Shown: positions 43,813 to 52,137 of the stretch, piece after piece | Position numbering within the stretch: the first letter of the stretch is position 1 | Layout of the letters: the number at the start of each line of letters is the position of its first letter | Assembly: GCA_963605745.1 (NCBI GenBank) | Contig: CAVCWT010000003.1 | Coordinates: forward strand, 1-64,000 | DNA length: 64,000 nt | Direction of reading: 5' to 3' | DNA from: CAG-791 sp963605745 | GTDB taxonomy: Bacteria; Bacillota; Clostridia; Lachnospirales; Lachnospiraceae | Made by a program: the position numbers and the translations under genes | Notes under the pieces: model-generated | The model's input: only the letters and a program-made list of their open reading frames with translations | Told to the model about the DNA's origin: nothing | The model's database searches: none

Positions 43813-44850
43813 ATGGAAAAGAAGAATCTGGACTGGTCCAATCTGGGCTTTGCCTATCTGAAGACCGACAAGCGCTATGTTGCCAACTATAAGGCAGAAA
43901 ACGGCAAGTGGGACGAAGGCGGACTGATTGACGACGACATGATCGTCATGAGCGAGGACGCAGGCGTTCTGCAGTACAGCCAGTCCGTATTCGAGGGACT
44001 GAAGGCCTATACAACCAAGGACGGCCACATCGTATGTTTCCGCCCGGATCTGAACGCACAGAGAATGTATGATTCCGCAGAGCGTCTGGAGATGCCCCCG
44101 CTCCCGGTAGAGCAGTTCGTAGACTCCATTCACCAGGTCGTTGCAGCCAATACGGCATGGGTTCCGCCCTACGGCACCGGTGCCAGCATGTATCTGCGTC
44201 CGTATATGTTCGGCATCAGCCCCGTTATCGGCGTTAAGCCGGCCGATGACTATCAGTACCGCGTATTCGCTACGCCGGTAGGCCCGTATTTCAAGGGCGG
44301 CGCAAAGCCGATCTATGTTCGCATTACCGATTATGACCGCGCAGCACCGCACGGAACCGGCAACATCAAGGCCGGCCTGAACTATGCAATGAGCCTGCAT
44401 GCGATTGTTGAGGCACACAAGGAAGGCTTTGCAGAGAACATTTACCTGGATTCTTCTACCAGAACCAAGATCGAAGAGACCGGCGGTGCGAACATCCTGC
44501 TGGTGGATCAGGACGATCATCTGGTTGTTCCTAAGTCTGACTCCATCCTGCCTTCCATCACCAGAAGAAGCCTGGTATACGTGGCAGAGCATTACCTCGG
44601 CATGAAGGTTGATGAGCGCCCGGTATATCTGCAGGAGATCAAGGACGGCAACTTCAAGGAGTGCGGCCTGTGCGGCACGGCAGCAGTCATCAGCCCCATC
44701 GGCAAGATCAACGACCACGGAACGGATATCGAGATGGCTTCCGGCATGGACGAGATCGGACCGTGGATGGGCAAGCTCCGCACCACCCTTCTGGGCATCC
44801 AGGAAGGCGAGCTGGAGGCACCGGAAGGCTGGATCCACGTGATCGCCTGA
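43813..44850 (+). CDS. ilvE: Branched-chain amino acid aminotransferase
   Basis: The 345-residue fold-type IV PLP enzyme has the BCAT features: SQSVFEGLKAYTTKDG, RPYMFG, the PLP lysine in GTGNIKAGLNYAMSL, EETGGANILLV, and a C-terminal GTAAVISPIG. It interconverts branched-chain amino acids and their 2-oxo acids. AGAGGAGGAAG precedes the ATG. It is monocistronic, ending at a bidirectional terminator shared with the converging exporter gene. Confidence 0.95.
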   Translation: MEKKNLDWSNLGFAYLKTDKRYVANYKAENGKWDEGGLIDDDMIVMSEDAGVLQYSQSVFEGLKAYTTKDGHIVCFRPDLNAQRMYDSAERLEMPPLPVEQFVDSIHQVVAANTAWVPPYGTGASMYLRPYMFGISPVIGVKPADDYQYRVFATPVGPYFKGGAKPIYVRITDYDRAAPHGTGNIKAGLNYAMSLHAIVEAHKEGFAENIYLDSSTRTKIEETGGANILLVDQDDHLVVPKSDSILPSITRRSLVYVAEHYLGMKVDERPVYLQEIKDGNFKECGLCGTAAVISPIGKINDHGTDIEMASGMDEIGPWMGKLRTTLLGIQEGELEAPEGWIHVIA

Positions 44851-44897
44851 CACATACAGTTTCTCCGATGTCGGCAATCACTCCGAACAAGGAGAAA

Positions 44898-44975
44898 ATG
44901 GCATAAGGCATTTTCGAGTTGTGGCATAAGGCATTTTCGAGTACCAAAATCGGGATGTGATGTTTCATCGTTACG
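44898..44975 (+). repeat. Degenerate MITE-like fragment with a duplicated segment
   Basis: GGCATAAGGCATTTTCGAGT occurs twice in tandem (near 44901 and 44922). The second runs on into ACCAAAATCGGGATG and ends CATCGTTACG, matching the interior and end of the element at 58405-58457. Confidence 0.55.
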
Positions 44976-44985
44976 CTCTATAAAT

Positions 44986-45022
44986 AAAAAGAGGACACGG
45001 CAAAGCGCCATGTCCTCTTTTT
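44986..45022. terminator. Bidirectional terminator between ilvE and the EamA gene
   Basis: AAAAAGAGGACA (44986-44997) pairs with TGTCCTCTTTTT (45011-45022), so each strand ends in a T run. The flanking genes converge. Confidence 0.85.
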
Positions 45023-45128
45023 CATTACCGGAATACAGATGCATGCGTTCCAAAAGGTGTGCTTCATTGCAGACCAAAGTCGCCCTCGCTCCCGCCCACG
45101 GCCGGTCGTGTTGTGCGAATATCCGCAG

Positions 45129-46037
45129 CTATTGCCGCTTTCTGCCGGAGATGGAGATCATCACCAGCATCAGGAAAATAGCGACAAAGCCGACCGCATC
45201 GGCGCCGGTAAAGGTGCTGCCCAGAACCGCGGTAGAAACGACGGCAGCCGTTACAGGTTCTGCAAAGCCGTACAGACTTCCCTTTTCCGGGCCGATGTAT
45301 TTCACACCTTGAATGTAGAGAGGAAAAGCCATGACATTGCCGACGAGAACCACAAAGGCTACGCCAAACCACCCCATTGCGGTAGGAGTGTAGGGACGAT
45401 TCCAGGTCTGAAAGATCATGGCCACGCAAAGGCCGCCCATGAGAAAGGACCAGCCCTGCAGGAGGAGGACAGAATATTTCTGCGTCAGTTTGCCGGAGGT
45501 CATGTTGTAGATCGTGGTTGTAACGGCGCACAGAATTCCTGCGCCAAGCGCCATAGGAGAAACCTGCATGTTGTCAAGACTTCCTCCGGTAGTGAGAAGG
45601 AACACGCCGAACAACGCCAGAAGGATTGCCAGAATTTCTGTGAATTTCGGGCGTCTTCGGGCGAGAAGGCAGGAAACCAGGAGGATCATCGCAGGAGAAA
45701 GGTCCTGCAGAATGGTTCCTACTGCAGCACTCGAGAGCTGAATCGTGGTGAAATACAGGAACTGGCAGGCAGAAACGCCGGCAAGACCGTAAATAAGGAG
45801 GCCGCGCCGGTCGTTTTTGTTTTTCCACGGATCGAAAATGTGCGGGCCGAACTTGATGCAGGAATAAACAAGGAGAATGACTCCGGCAAGGCCGAGCCGC
45901 ATCGGAACGAGCCAGCGCACGTCCATTCCTTCGTGGTCGAACAGGTATTGTCCCATGGAGCCGGACAGGCCCCAGCAGGTGCCGCCGGCAAGGGTGAGAA
46001 TCGGGCCGAGGATGTGCTCTTTCTTTGTAGTATTCAT
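45129..46037 (-). CDS. EamA/DMT-family membrane exporter
   Basis: The 302-residue protein has ten hydrophobic helices in two EamA repeats. GGTCWGLSGSMGQYLF at the N-terminus and the second-half GWSFLMGGL and GLFGxAEPVTAA-like LYGFAEPVTAAVVSTAVLG segment (core GFAEPVTAA) are typical. DMT members export amino acids or other metabolites. It converges on ilvE, so export of an amino acid is possible, though unproven. It diverges from the EAL gene. Confidence 0.9.
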   Translation of the reverse strand: MNTTKKEHILGPILTLAGGTCWGLSGSMGQYLFDHEGMDVRWLVPMRLGLAGVILLVYSCIKFGPHIFDPWKNKNDRRGLLIYGLAGVSACQFLYFTTIQLSSAAVGTILQDLSPAMILLVSCLLARRRPKFTEILAILLALFGVFLLTTGGSLDNMQVSPMALGAGILCAVTTTIYNMTSGKLTQKYSVLLLQGWSFLMGGLCVAMIFQTWNRPYTPTAMGWFGVAFVVLVGNVMAFPLYIQGVKYIGPEKGSLYGFAEPVTAAVVSTAVLGSTFTGADAVGFVAIFLMLVMISISGRKRQ

Positions 46038-46218
46038 GGCGCGTGCTTCCTTATCGCTTATACATCATCCAAAAGACAGGACGGTGGCAGAATGTCTGGC
46101 CAGTGTCCGGCAAACTGTTCAACGGATGTTCAGCGAATGCCTGGACGCAGATTCGTCGATGGTGAAACCGTGTAAATCTTGCGCATTTTTTGCGCAGACT
46201 GTTCAGCGGTGAATCTTC

Positions 46219-46227
46219 TGGTATAAT
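46219..46227 (+). promoter_or_regulatory. Extended -10 promoter of the EAL gene
   Basis: TGGTATAAT at 46219-46227 is a TGn-extended -10; the -35 is weak (CTGTTC). The leader is about 110 bases with no c-di-GMP riboswitch recognised. Confidence 0.5.
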
Positions 46228-46342
46228 GGTTGTGTATGGATTGTATATCTTTTCTGTACGAGGGGGAAGTTGCGCAGAAGATCATTGTCTATATGGATTT
46301 CTTGCGAGGAATGATACGAAAAACGTATTGTGTGAGGAAAGC

Positions 46343-48091
46343 ATGGATAGAGACAAAGAGAAGCTTAGCAAAGAAAGACCGCAGGAACACGCAGAATGGG
46401 TTGCCGGCAGAGATCATCTGACGGGTCTTAGCAGTTTGCACCAGTTCGCCTCCAGAGCCTTTGCTCAGCTGGTAACCATGGATCCGGCTCGTGCAGAAGA
46501 GACGGTCATTGTGTTCCTGAATTTCCATCATTTCAAACAATACAACCGTAAATTCGGATATGAGGAGGGCGATCTCGTACTGTGTCGGTTCGCAGATGCG
46601 CTGTCAAGCAGCGAGAAGATTGATCTGGCAAGTCGCATTTCGGAGGATCATTTCCTGTTTTTGTCTGAAAAATCAGCGGTAGAGAACGTTCTGCGGGAGT
46701 TGAATCGCCTGCTCAAGTCCATGTCGGGCGCAGGCAAGCTGGAACTGCAGGCCGGAATTTATGATATCAAGCCGATGGAATCCGTGATATCTGCCGGAGA
46801 TAAGGCAAAGGCGGCGGCGGAGAGCCTGCGCGGCAAGGTTGTGGGAGATGTATTCTGGAGATACTACGACCGGGATCTGGAGCTCGCTGTGGAGCGCCGC
46901 AGTTACATTGTTGAAAACATCGACCGCGCCATCGAATCCGGCTGGATTCAGGTCTATTATCAGCCGGTGGTTCGCACACTGACCGGGAAGCTCTGCGGAA
47001 TGGAGGCCTTGGCCAGATGGGAGGATCCGGCCTACGGGATGATGCCGCCGGGGCTGTTCATCAGTGTTCTTGAGGATAATCTCATGATTCACAAGCTGGA
47101 TCTGGAAATTGTCCGTCTGGTTTGTAAGGATTATCGCCGCGAGACCGATGCCCACAGGAATTTTGTTCCGGTGTCGTTCAATCTGAGCCGGCTGGATTTT
47201 GAACTCTGTGACATTCTGGAAGAGGTGGAACAGATTGTGGCACAGTACGAGGTTCCCAAGGACATGATCCATGTGGAGGTCACGGAGAGCTCCCTGTCCG
47301 GCGATGACAGACATTTAAAGAAAGTCATGAATCAGTTCCACGAACGTGGCTATCAGGTGTGGATGGATGATTTCGGCAGCGGATATTCGACACTGAATGT
47401 TCTGAAGGATTACGAGTTCGATGAAATCAAGATCGATATGCGGTTTTTGTCGGACACCGGGGAACGCTCACTCAAGATTATCACTTCAGTCGTTGACATG
47501 GCCAAAAAGATCGGAATTCAGACGCTGGCCGAAGGCGTGGAGACGAAAGAGCAGTTGGATTTTCTGAACAGCATCGGCTGCGAAAAGATCCAGGGGTATT
47601 ATTACGGCAAGCCGGATCGACTCGCTGCAGGTGCCGGACGGTTCCTAACAGATGATGACAGGGTGGAAATGGAGGAGGAGCGACATTACTATGATGCGGT
47701 CGGAAGAATAAATCTCATTGACGACAGAGCAATCTCGCTGACGGAATATGATGGCACCTCTTTCCGTGTGTGCTACATGAATGACGCATTGGCAGAGATT
47801 CTCAGATCTCGCGGCATTATGGATAAAGAGAGCTTACAGGCTGTGTTCAATGATCCATGCTTTATTGCAAGAAAGGCTCTGGTAGAGGTTTCTGAAATTG
47901 CGACAACCGTCAACGGGCGGCATGGTGTGCAGTTCTCCATTGCAGGATGCTTTTATCAGCTCTTGGTGGACTGCATTGCAGAGAACGACAGCAGGAAGAT
48001 GTTCCTGGTAGGCGTATCGAATATAACAGAAGGGGCAGGCGTGAATCGCAGTGAGAGCCGCTTCATGGAACCGGCAGAGAACGGGATATAG
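46343..48091 (+). CDS. c-di-GMP phosphodiesterase: degenerate GGDEF plus EAL domain
   Basis: The 582-residue soluble protein has a GGDEF-fold domain (about 15-175) whose signature reads ISEDHF, so cyclase activity is lost. An intact EAL domain (about 195-440) follows: MEALARW, NLSRLDF, VTESSLS, MDDFGSGYSTL, IKIDMRFL and LAEGVETKEQ. The C-terminal 130 residues look PAS-like. It should hydrolyse c-di-GMP, perhaps gated by the GGDEF remnant. It lacks membrane helices. TGTGAGGAAAGC supports ATG 46343; longer in-frame starts to 46190 overlap the promoter. Confidence 0.9.
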   Translation: MDRDKEKLSKERPQEHAEWVAGRDHLTGLSSLHQFASRAFAQLVTMDPARAEETVIVFLNFHHFKQYNRKFGYEEGDLVLCRFADALSSSEKIDLASRISEDHFLFLSEKSAVENVLRELNRLLKSMSGAGKLELQAGIYDIKPMESVISAGDKAKAAAESLRGKVVGDVFWRYYDRDLELAVERRSYIVENIDRAIESGWIQVYYQPVVRTLTGKLCGMEALARWEDPAYGMMPPGLFISVLEDNLMIHKLDLEIVRLVCKDYRRETDAHRNFVPVSFNLSRLDFELCDILEEVEQIVAQYEVPKDMIHVEVTESSLSGDDRHLKKVMNQFHERGYQVWMDDFGSGYSTLNVLKDYEFDEIKIDMRFLSDTGERSLKIITSVVDMAKKIGIQTLAEGVETKEQLDFLNSIGCEKIQGYYYGKPDRLAAGAGRFLTDDDRVEMEEERHYYDAVGRINLIDDRAISLTEYDGTSFRVCYMNDALAEILRSRGIMDKESLQAVFNDPCFIARKALVEVSEIATTVNGRHGVQFSIAGCFYQLLVDCIAENDSRKMFLVGVSNITEGAGVNRSESRFMEPAENGI

Positions 48092-48106
48092 AATGGGATA
48101 TAGAAC

Positions 48107-48180
48107 AGACAATTTCAGTCATGAATTTGTGCGAGAGGCGCCCAATTCATGATTGAAATCGCCGGATGCTAAACAGATAC
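48107..48180 (+). repeat. MITE-like right-half copy after the EAL gene
   Basis: It is nearly identical to 16557-16629: an inverted repeat of ATTTCAGTCATGAATT and AATTCATGATTGAAAT closing on GGATGCTAAACAGATAC (48164-48180). Confidence 0.7.
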
Positions 48181-48197
48181 ATATAGTTATTATAGAA

Positions 48198-48227
48198 GGG
48201 AGTCGGCCAAAAGCTGGCTCCCTTTTT
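48198..48227 (+). terminator. Terminator after the EAL gene
   Basis: GGGAGTCGGC (48198-48207) pairs with GCTGGCTCCC (48213-48222), followed by TTTTT. Confidence 0.8.
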
Positions 48228-48304
48228 GATAGATGTTGCTGTAAAAATTCCATACAGCGGCTGCAGGGGGGGATTTAAGATCCCTTTTGACTGTTGATCT
48301 GCGG

Positions 48305-48375
48305 TTGACACCGAAGAGGAAATAGTGTAACTTACTGTGAGTTAGAAAATGCTAATAGACGTTGTACGCCCAAAA
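48305..48375 (+). promoter_or_regulatory. Putative feoA promoter region
   Basis: TTGACA (48305-48310) is followed after 17 bases by TAACTT. Two small inverted repeats overlap or follow it (AACTTACTGTGAGTT and TTAGAAAATGCTAA) and could bind a metal-responsive repressor; neither matches a Fur or DtxR consensus well. Confidence 0.35.
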
Positions 48376-48438
48376 ATAGCGTTGGTAGCATACAACCTGC
48401 GTTTGCAGCTGCTTATTACGGCTTGAAAGGAGGCACCT

Positions 48439-48651
48439 GTGACCTTAAATGAAGCGGAACTGGGAGTAGAATATATCGTAAAGAAGATCACGACCGACGA
48501 TGAGGACATGGTCAGCTTCTTGTTTACCCTTGGCTGCTATGAGGGCCAACCGGTCACCGTTGTAACCCGCAAAAAGCGGAACATGGTTTTGTCGATTAAG
48601 GATGCCAGATACAACATTGACAGCGAGCTGGCATCGGTAATTGAGATCTGA
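48439..48651 (+). CDS. feoA: FeoA ferrous iron transport accessory protein
   Basis: The 70-residue SH3-like protein has LFTLGCYEGQPVTVVTRKKR and the ending YNIDSELASVIEI, as in FeoA. It assists FeoB, probably by contacting its cytoplasmic domain. The GTG start at 48439 follows AAAGGAGG. It is separated from feoB by about 300 bases, wider than usual for this pair. Confidence 0.87.
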   Translation: MTLNEAELGVEYIVKKITTDDEDMVSFLFTLGCYEGQPVTVVTRKKRNMVLSIKDARYNIDSELASVIEI

Positions 48652-48952
48652 TCGTTGCCAGGTGCATATCATTTTCGATATGAATTGACATGGAACGCAA
48701 CAATTACGATTTGGTTGCACCGGCAGTGGCGATGGCACCACGAGATACCTGAGAAAAATACGTTTGCGTTTTTTGAATTTGGTACGAACGGGTGCCTGTT
48801 TTTTGGTATGCGAGTTACGCGTATCTAATTATCGTTCGAAACGGCCAATTGCAAATAGATGCATCTAGATCAGAATAGCTGCAGTTGTTTGCAATTAGCT
48901 GTTTGATATCAATGCCGTTGGCATGAAATAAATATGAGGAGGAACGTTTACC
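48652..48952 (+). other. 300-base gap between feoA and feoB
   Basis: No ORF is convincing. The stretch is AT-rich with several short inverted repeats, including TTGCAAATAG near 48849 opposed by a TTTGCAA near 48889. No T-run terminator was identified. Confidence 0.35.
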
Positions 48953-50944
48953 ATGAGAATTGCGTTAACAGGTAATCCGAACAGCGGAAAAACCACAATG
49001 TACAACGCACTGACGGGCCGCAGTGAGAAAATCGGAAACTGGGCCGGTGTTACCGTAGACAGAAAGGAAAGCCCGATCAAGAAGTCTTACTACAGCGGCG
49101 CGAAGGAGCTGATCGCTGTCGACCTTCCGGGTGCCTATTCCATGTCTCCCTTCACTTCGGAGGAGAGCATCACCAGCAGCTATGTCAGAAACGAGCATCC
49201 GGATGCGATCATCAACATCGTTGATGCAACGAACCTGAGCCGCAGCCTGTTCTTTACCACACAGCTTCTGGAGCTGGGTGTTCCGGTGGTTGTTGCACTG
49301 AACAAGACCGATATCAACGAGAAAAAGGACACCAAGATCAATGAAAAGCTCCTGTCCGAGAAACTGGGATGCCCTGTCATCAAGACAACGGCAATCTCGG
49401 ATCAGGGCCTGAAGGACTGCGTTGCAGCAGCAGCGGAGCTCGAGGGCAAGGGCCAGAAGGCTCCCTATGTACAGGGCGATATTGATCTGACCAACAAGCA
49501 GGTCGTCATCGAGGCTGACAAGAAGCGTTTCGATTTCGTGAATGCCATCGTTTCTGAGGTTGAGGATCGTAAGATTCTGACGAAGGAGAAGAATATCGGT
49601 GATAAGATTGATGCGGTTATCACACATCCCATCATCGGAATCGTTGTTTTTGCTGCTGTAATGTGGCTGGTATTCTACATCTCCCAGTCTACCGTAGGTA
49701 CCTGGCTGGCAGATATCCTGACTGGTTGGATCGAGACCTTCCAGGGCTGGGTCGGCGATATGCTGGGCGATGCAAACCCGGTACTGTATGCCCTTCTGGT
49801 TGATGGTATCATCGGCGGTGTAGGTGCCGTAGTTGGCTTCCTTCCGCTGGTTATGGTTATGTACTTCCTCATCGCTCTTCTGGAGGATTGTGGATACATG
49901 TCCAGAGCAACCGTTGTACTGGACCCGATCTTCAAGCGCGTAGGACTTTCCGGTAAGACCGTTATTCCGCTGGTTCTGGGAACCGGCTGCGGCATCCCCG
50001 CCATCATGTCCTGCCGTACCATCCGCAACGAGCGTGAGCGCCGCGCATCCGCAATGCTGGCAACCTTCATGCCCTGCGGTGCAAAGCTCCCTGTTATCGC
50101 TCTGTTCGCAGGTGCTTTCTTTGCAGATGAATCCTGGGTTGGACCTACCATGTACTTTGTAGGTATCCTTCTGATTCTGCTGTGGGCACTGATCGTCAAG
50201 ATGATCACAGGTATGAAGTACAGAAAGAGCTTCTTCATCATCGAGCTCCCGGAGTACAAGGTACCTTCCCTGAAGTTCGCAGCAATGTCCATGTTGGAGC
50301 GTGGTAAGGCTTACATCGTAAAGGCCGGAACCATCATCCTTGTTTGCAACACTGTAGTACAGATGATGCAGACCTTTACCATCACCTTCCAGACAGCAGC
50401 AGATGATGCATCGGATTCCATCCTTGCACTGGTTGCACATCCGTTTGCAATCCTGATCGTCCCGATCGTAGGTGTTGTCTCCTGGCAGCTGGCCGCTGCA
50501 GCTGTTACCGGCTTCATCGCAAAGGAGAACGTTGTAGGAACCATCGCTACCTGCTTTGCCATCACGAACTTCATCGATACGGAGGAGCTGGAGATGGCAG
50601 CCGGCGCCGGAAATGACGTCATGGCTATTATGCAGATTACAAAGATAGCAGCTCTTGCATACCTGATGTTCAACCTGTACACACCGCCTTGCTTTGCAGC
50701 ACTGGGTGCTCTTCGCTCCGAGCTGCAGTCGAAAAAGTGGTTCTGGGCAGCAGTTGGTCTGCAGCTGATGACCGGCTACACCGTTGGTTTCCTGGTATAC
50801 CAGATCGGAACTCTGGCAACAACCGGCGCTGTTGGCGCAGGCTTTGTCCCTGGACTGATCGCTGTTGTGATCATGGTTGCCATTGTTGCATCCCTGTGCG
50901 TAAAGGGCCAGAAAGCCGTTGCCACAGAGTACAAGCTGGACTAA
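48953..50944 (+). CDS. feoB: FeoB ferrous iron transporter
   Basis: The 663-residue protein has an N-terminal G domain (GNPNSGKTT G1, DLPGAYSMSPF G3, NKTD G4), a helical GDI-like spacer, then a membrane part with two Gate motifs (LGTGCGIPAIMSCRTI and a second after VSWQLAAAAVTGF). It imports Fe2+. GAGGAGGAACG precedes the ATG. Codon use is visibly strongly biased, as expected of a highly expressed gene. It is followed by a Cys-rich mini-protein. Confidence 0.95.
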   Translation: MRIALTGNPNSGKTTMYNALTGRSEKIGNWAGVTVDRKESPIKKSYYSGAKELIAVDLPGAYSMSPFTSEESITSSYVRNEHPDAIINIVDATNLSRSLFFTTQLLELGVPVVVALNKTDINEKKDTKINEKLLSEKLGCPVIKTTAISDQGLKDCVAAAAELEGKGQKAPYVQGDIDLTNKQVVIEADKKRFDFVNAIVSEVEDRKILTKEKNIGDKIDAVITHPIIGIVVFAAVMWLVFYISQSTVGTWLADILTGWIETFQGWVGDMLGDANPVLYALLVDGIIGGVGAVVGFLPLVMVMYFLIALLEDCGYMSRATVVLDPIFKRVGLSGKTVIPLVLGTGCGIPAIMSCRTIRNERERRASAMLATFMPCGAKLPVIALFAGAFFADESWVGPTMYFVGILLILLWALIVKMITGMKYRKSFFIIELPEYKVPSLKFAAMSMLERGKAYIVKAGTIILVCNTVVQMMQTFTITFQTAADDASDSILALVAHPFAILIVPIVGVVSWQLAAAAVTGFIAKENVVGTIATCFAITNFIDTEELEMAAGAGNDVMAIMQITKIAALAYLMFNLYTPPCFAALGALRSELQSKKWFWAAVGLQLMTGYTVGFLVYQIGTLATTGAVGAGFVPGLIAVVIMVAIVASLCVKGQKAVATEYKLD

Positions 50945-50965
50945 GATGTATTCATCAGATGCTGT

Positions 50966-50997
50966 AAAGATTGCGGGAGCGTAAATTACGTAGCAAT
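50966..50997 (+). repeat. Hairpin related to the dispersed 190-bp repeat
   Basis: GATTGCGGGAGCGTAAATTACGTAGCAATC is palindromic (only its ends are given as motif: GATTGC/GCAATC). It corresponds to the GC hairpin of the elements at 36112 and 51886. Confidence 0.5.
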
Positions 50998-51059
50998 CCT
51001 AAGCGGCCGAGGATCAGAAAATGATCTGATCCCGGAATCTTCAGATTTGAGGTGATCGT

Positions 51060-51254
51060 GTGTTAGCGAATATTATTGCAACCGTCATTTTGTTGCTGAT
51101 CGTTGGAGGCGCCTGCATGTATATCTACCGCGTCCGCAAAAAAGGCAGCGTCAAATGCATCGGGTGCCCGTCTGCCGGCTCCTGCCATTCCCATGGGGGA
51201 TGCGGGTCACAGACGAAATCAAAGACACCGTCCGAGAGCAAAACGAATGCGTAG
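51060..51254 (+). CDS. FeoB-associated Cys-rich membrane mini-protein
   Basis: The 64-residue product has one N-terminal membrane helix (about 3-24), RVRKKG, then CIGCPSAGSCHSHGGCG, four cysteines and two histidines that could bind iron. Such small proteins commonly follow feoB in Clostridia, and the function is unproven. It starts with GTG at 51060 after GAGGTGATC. A terminator follows at 51268. Confidence 0.75.
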   Translation: MLANIIATVILLLIVGGACMYIYRVRKKGSVKCIGCPSAGSCHSHGGCGSQTKSKTPSESKTNA

Positions 51255-51267
51255 ACATTACAGAGAG

Positions 51268-51293
51268 GGGCTGCCGGGTGGCGGCCCCTTTCA
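51268..51293 (+). terminator. Terminator after the Feo cluster
   Basis: GGGGCTGCC (51268-51276) pairs with GGCGGCCCC (51281-51289) around GGGT; a short TTTC follows. Confidence 0.55.
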
Positions 51294-51490
51294 TGCATTT
51301 GGAACATCTGCCATCAGAGATATCCTTGCAGATCATTTAGCGAAGGGACTCTGAATTATCATTCGATGTGCGGAACATTGACAGCTGCAGCTATAACGAG
51401 ATATCTATCGCGAGTTGGCTGTTCTGAAGTGTCACTCAATATGCTGAATATTGACAGGATGGATAAGGCAGATGCCGCGTGGAGGAAGTT

Positions 51491-51850
51491 ATGGAAAATG
51501 TGCTCATTGTAATTCTCCTGATTGTGATTCTGGTTCCCGCCGTGAGAACAGCGGCGAAACATATGCGGGGCGAGGGAGACTGCTGCGGCGGCCCGAAGGA
51601 AAAGCCCATCAAAAAGAAAATGAGCGGAAAGCCGATTAGGAAGATCCGGCTCAGCATCGACGGAATGATGTGCAACAACTGCCGCGTTCGGGTGGAAAAT
51701 GGTCTCAATGCCATGGACGGCGTCCTGGCGAAGGTTTCACTTGCTGACAAGGAGGCCGTCGTGTCTCTTTACAAGGACATTGATGTGCAGGAGATCCTGA
51801 ACAAGATCGAATCCATGGAATACAAGGCATCCGTGAAAGGAAACGGATGA
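51491..51850 (+). CDS. Membrane-anchored HMA (heavy-metal-associated) domain protein
   Basis: The 119-residue product has an N-terminal membrane helix (about 2-19), a basic linker with DCCGG, then an HMA ferredoxin-like domain with the metal loop GMMCNNC (about 56-62) and VENGLNAMDGV. HMA domains carry Cu+ or other soft metals. A tethered single-domain form next to the Feo genes suggests metal delivery or sensing at the membrane. GGAGG lies just before ATG 51491. Confidence 0.8.
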   Translation: MENVLIVILLIVILVPAVRTAAKHMRGEGDCCGGPKEKPIKKKMSGKPIRKIRLSIDGMMCNNCRVRVENGLNAMDGVLAKVSLADKEAVVSLYKDIDVQEILNKIESMEYKASVKGNG

Positions 51851-51856
51851 GGGAAA

Positions 51857-52048
51857 GGAATTTGAACCTTGGGACCCTGGAACTACCCGGATTGCTACGC
51901 GCTTTGCGCTCCCGCAATCCGCAAAATATTCGTAATCCGCTCATTTTTCTGCGAAAAATGGCTACTTACTCATATTTTGGCGGGTCCCAAGGTCAACTCC
52001 CCTCTTGAGAGCAAGCCCTCATCGGGAATTTGAACCTTGGAACCCTGG
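51857..52048 (-). repeat. Dispersed 190-bp-class repeat, copy 2 (inverted relative to copy 1)
   Basis: The ends 51857-51880 and 52025-52048 are 24-base direct repeats (GGAATTTGAACCTTGG...) with one mismatch, 168 bases apart, the same geometry as copy 1. The core is the reverse complement of 36034-36145. Confidence 0.8.
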
Positions 52049-52059
52049 TGGCATATAAT
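52030..52059 (+). promoter_or_regulatory. proA promoter partly inside the repeat
   Basis: TTGAAC (52030-52035), 18 bases, TATAAT (52054-52059). The -35 box is part of the repeat's terminal sequence. Confidence 0.55.
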
Positions 52060-52062
52060 GAT

Positions 52063-52102
52063 GGACGACATCCGGCGATGGTGCCGTGATGTCGTCCTTT
52101 TT
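52063..52102 (+). terminator. Terminator-like hairpin in the proA leader
   Basis: GGACGACATC (52063-52072) pairs with GATGTCGTCC (52088-52097), then TTTTTG. It begins at about the expected transcription start and ends 36 bases before the start codon. Confidence 0.7.
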
Positions 52103-52137
52103 GTATGGATTGGGATCGTGAGGAAGAGGTACACAGA

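Noticed and set aside
48965..50440. A 491-codon frame antisense to feoB
   Set aside because: It is a shadow of the strongly biased feoB codons, with no start signal or recognisable domain.
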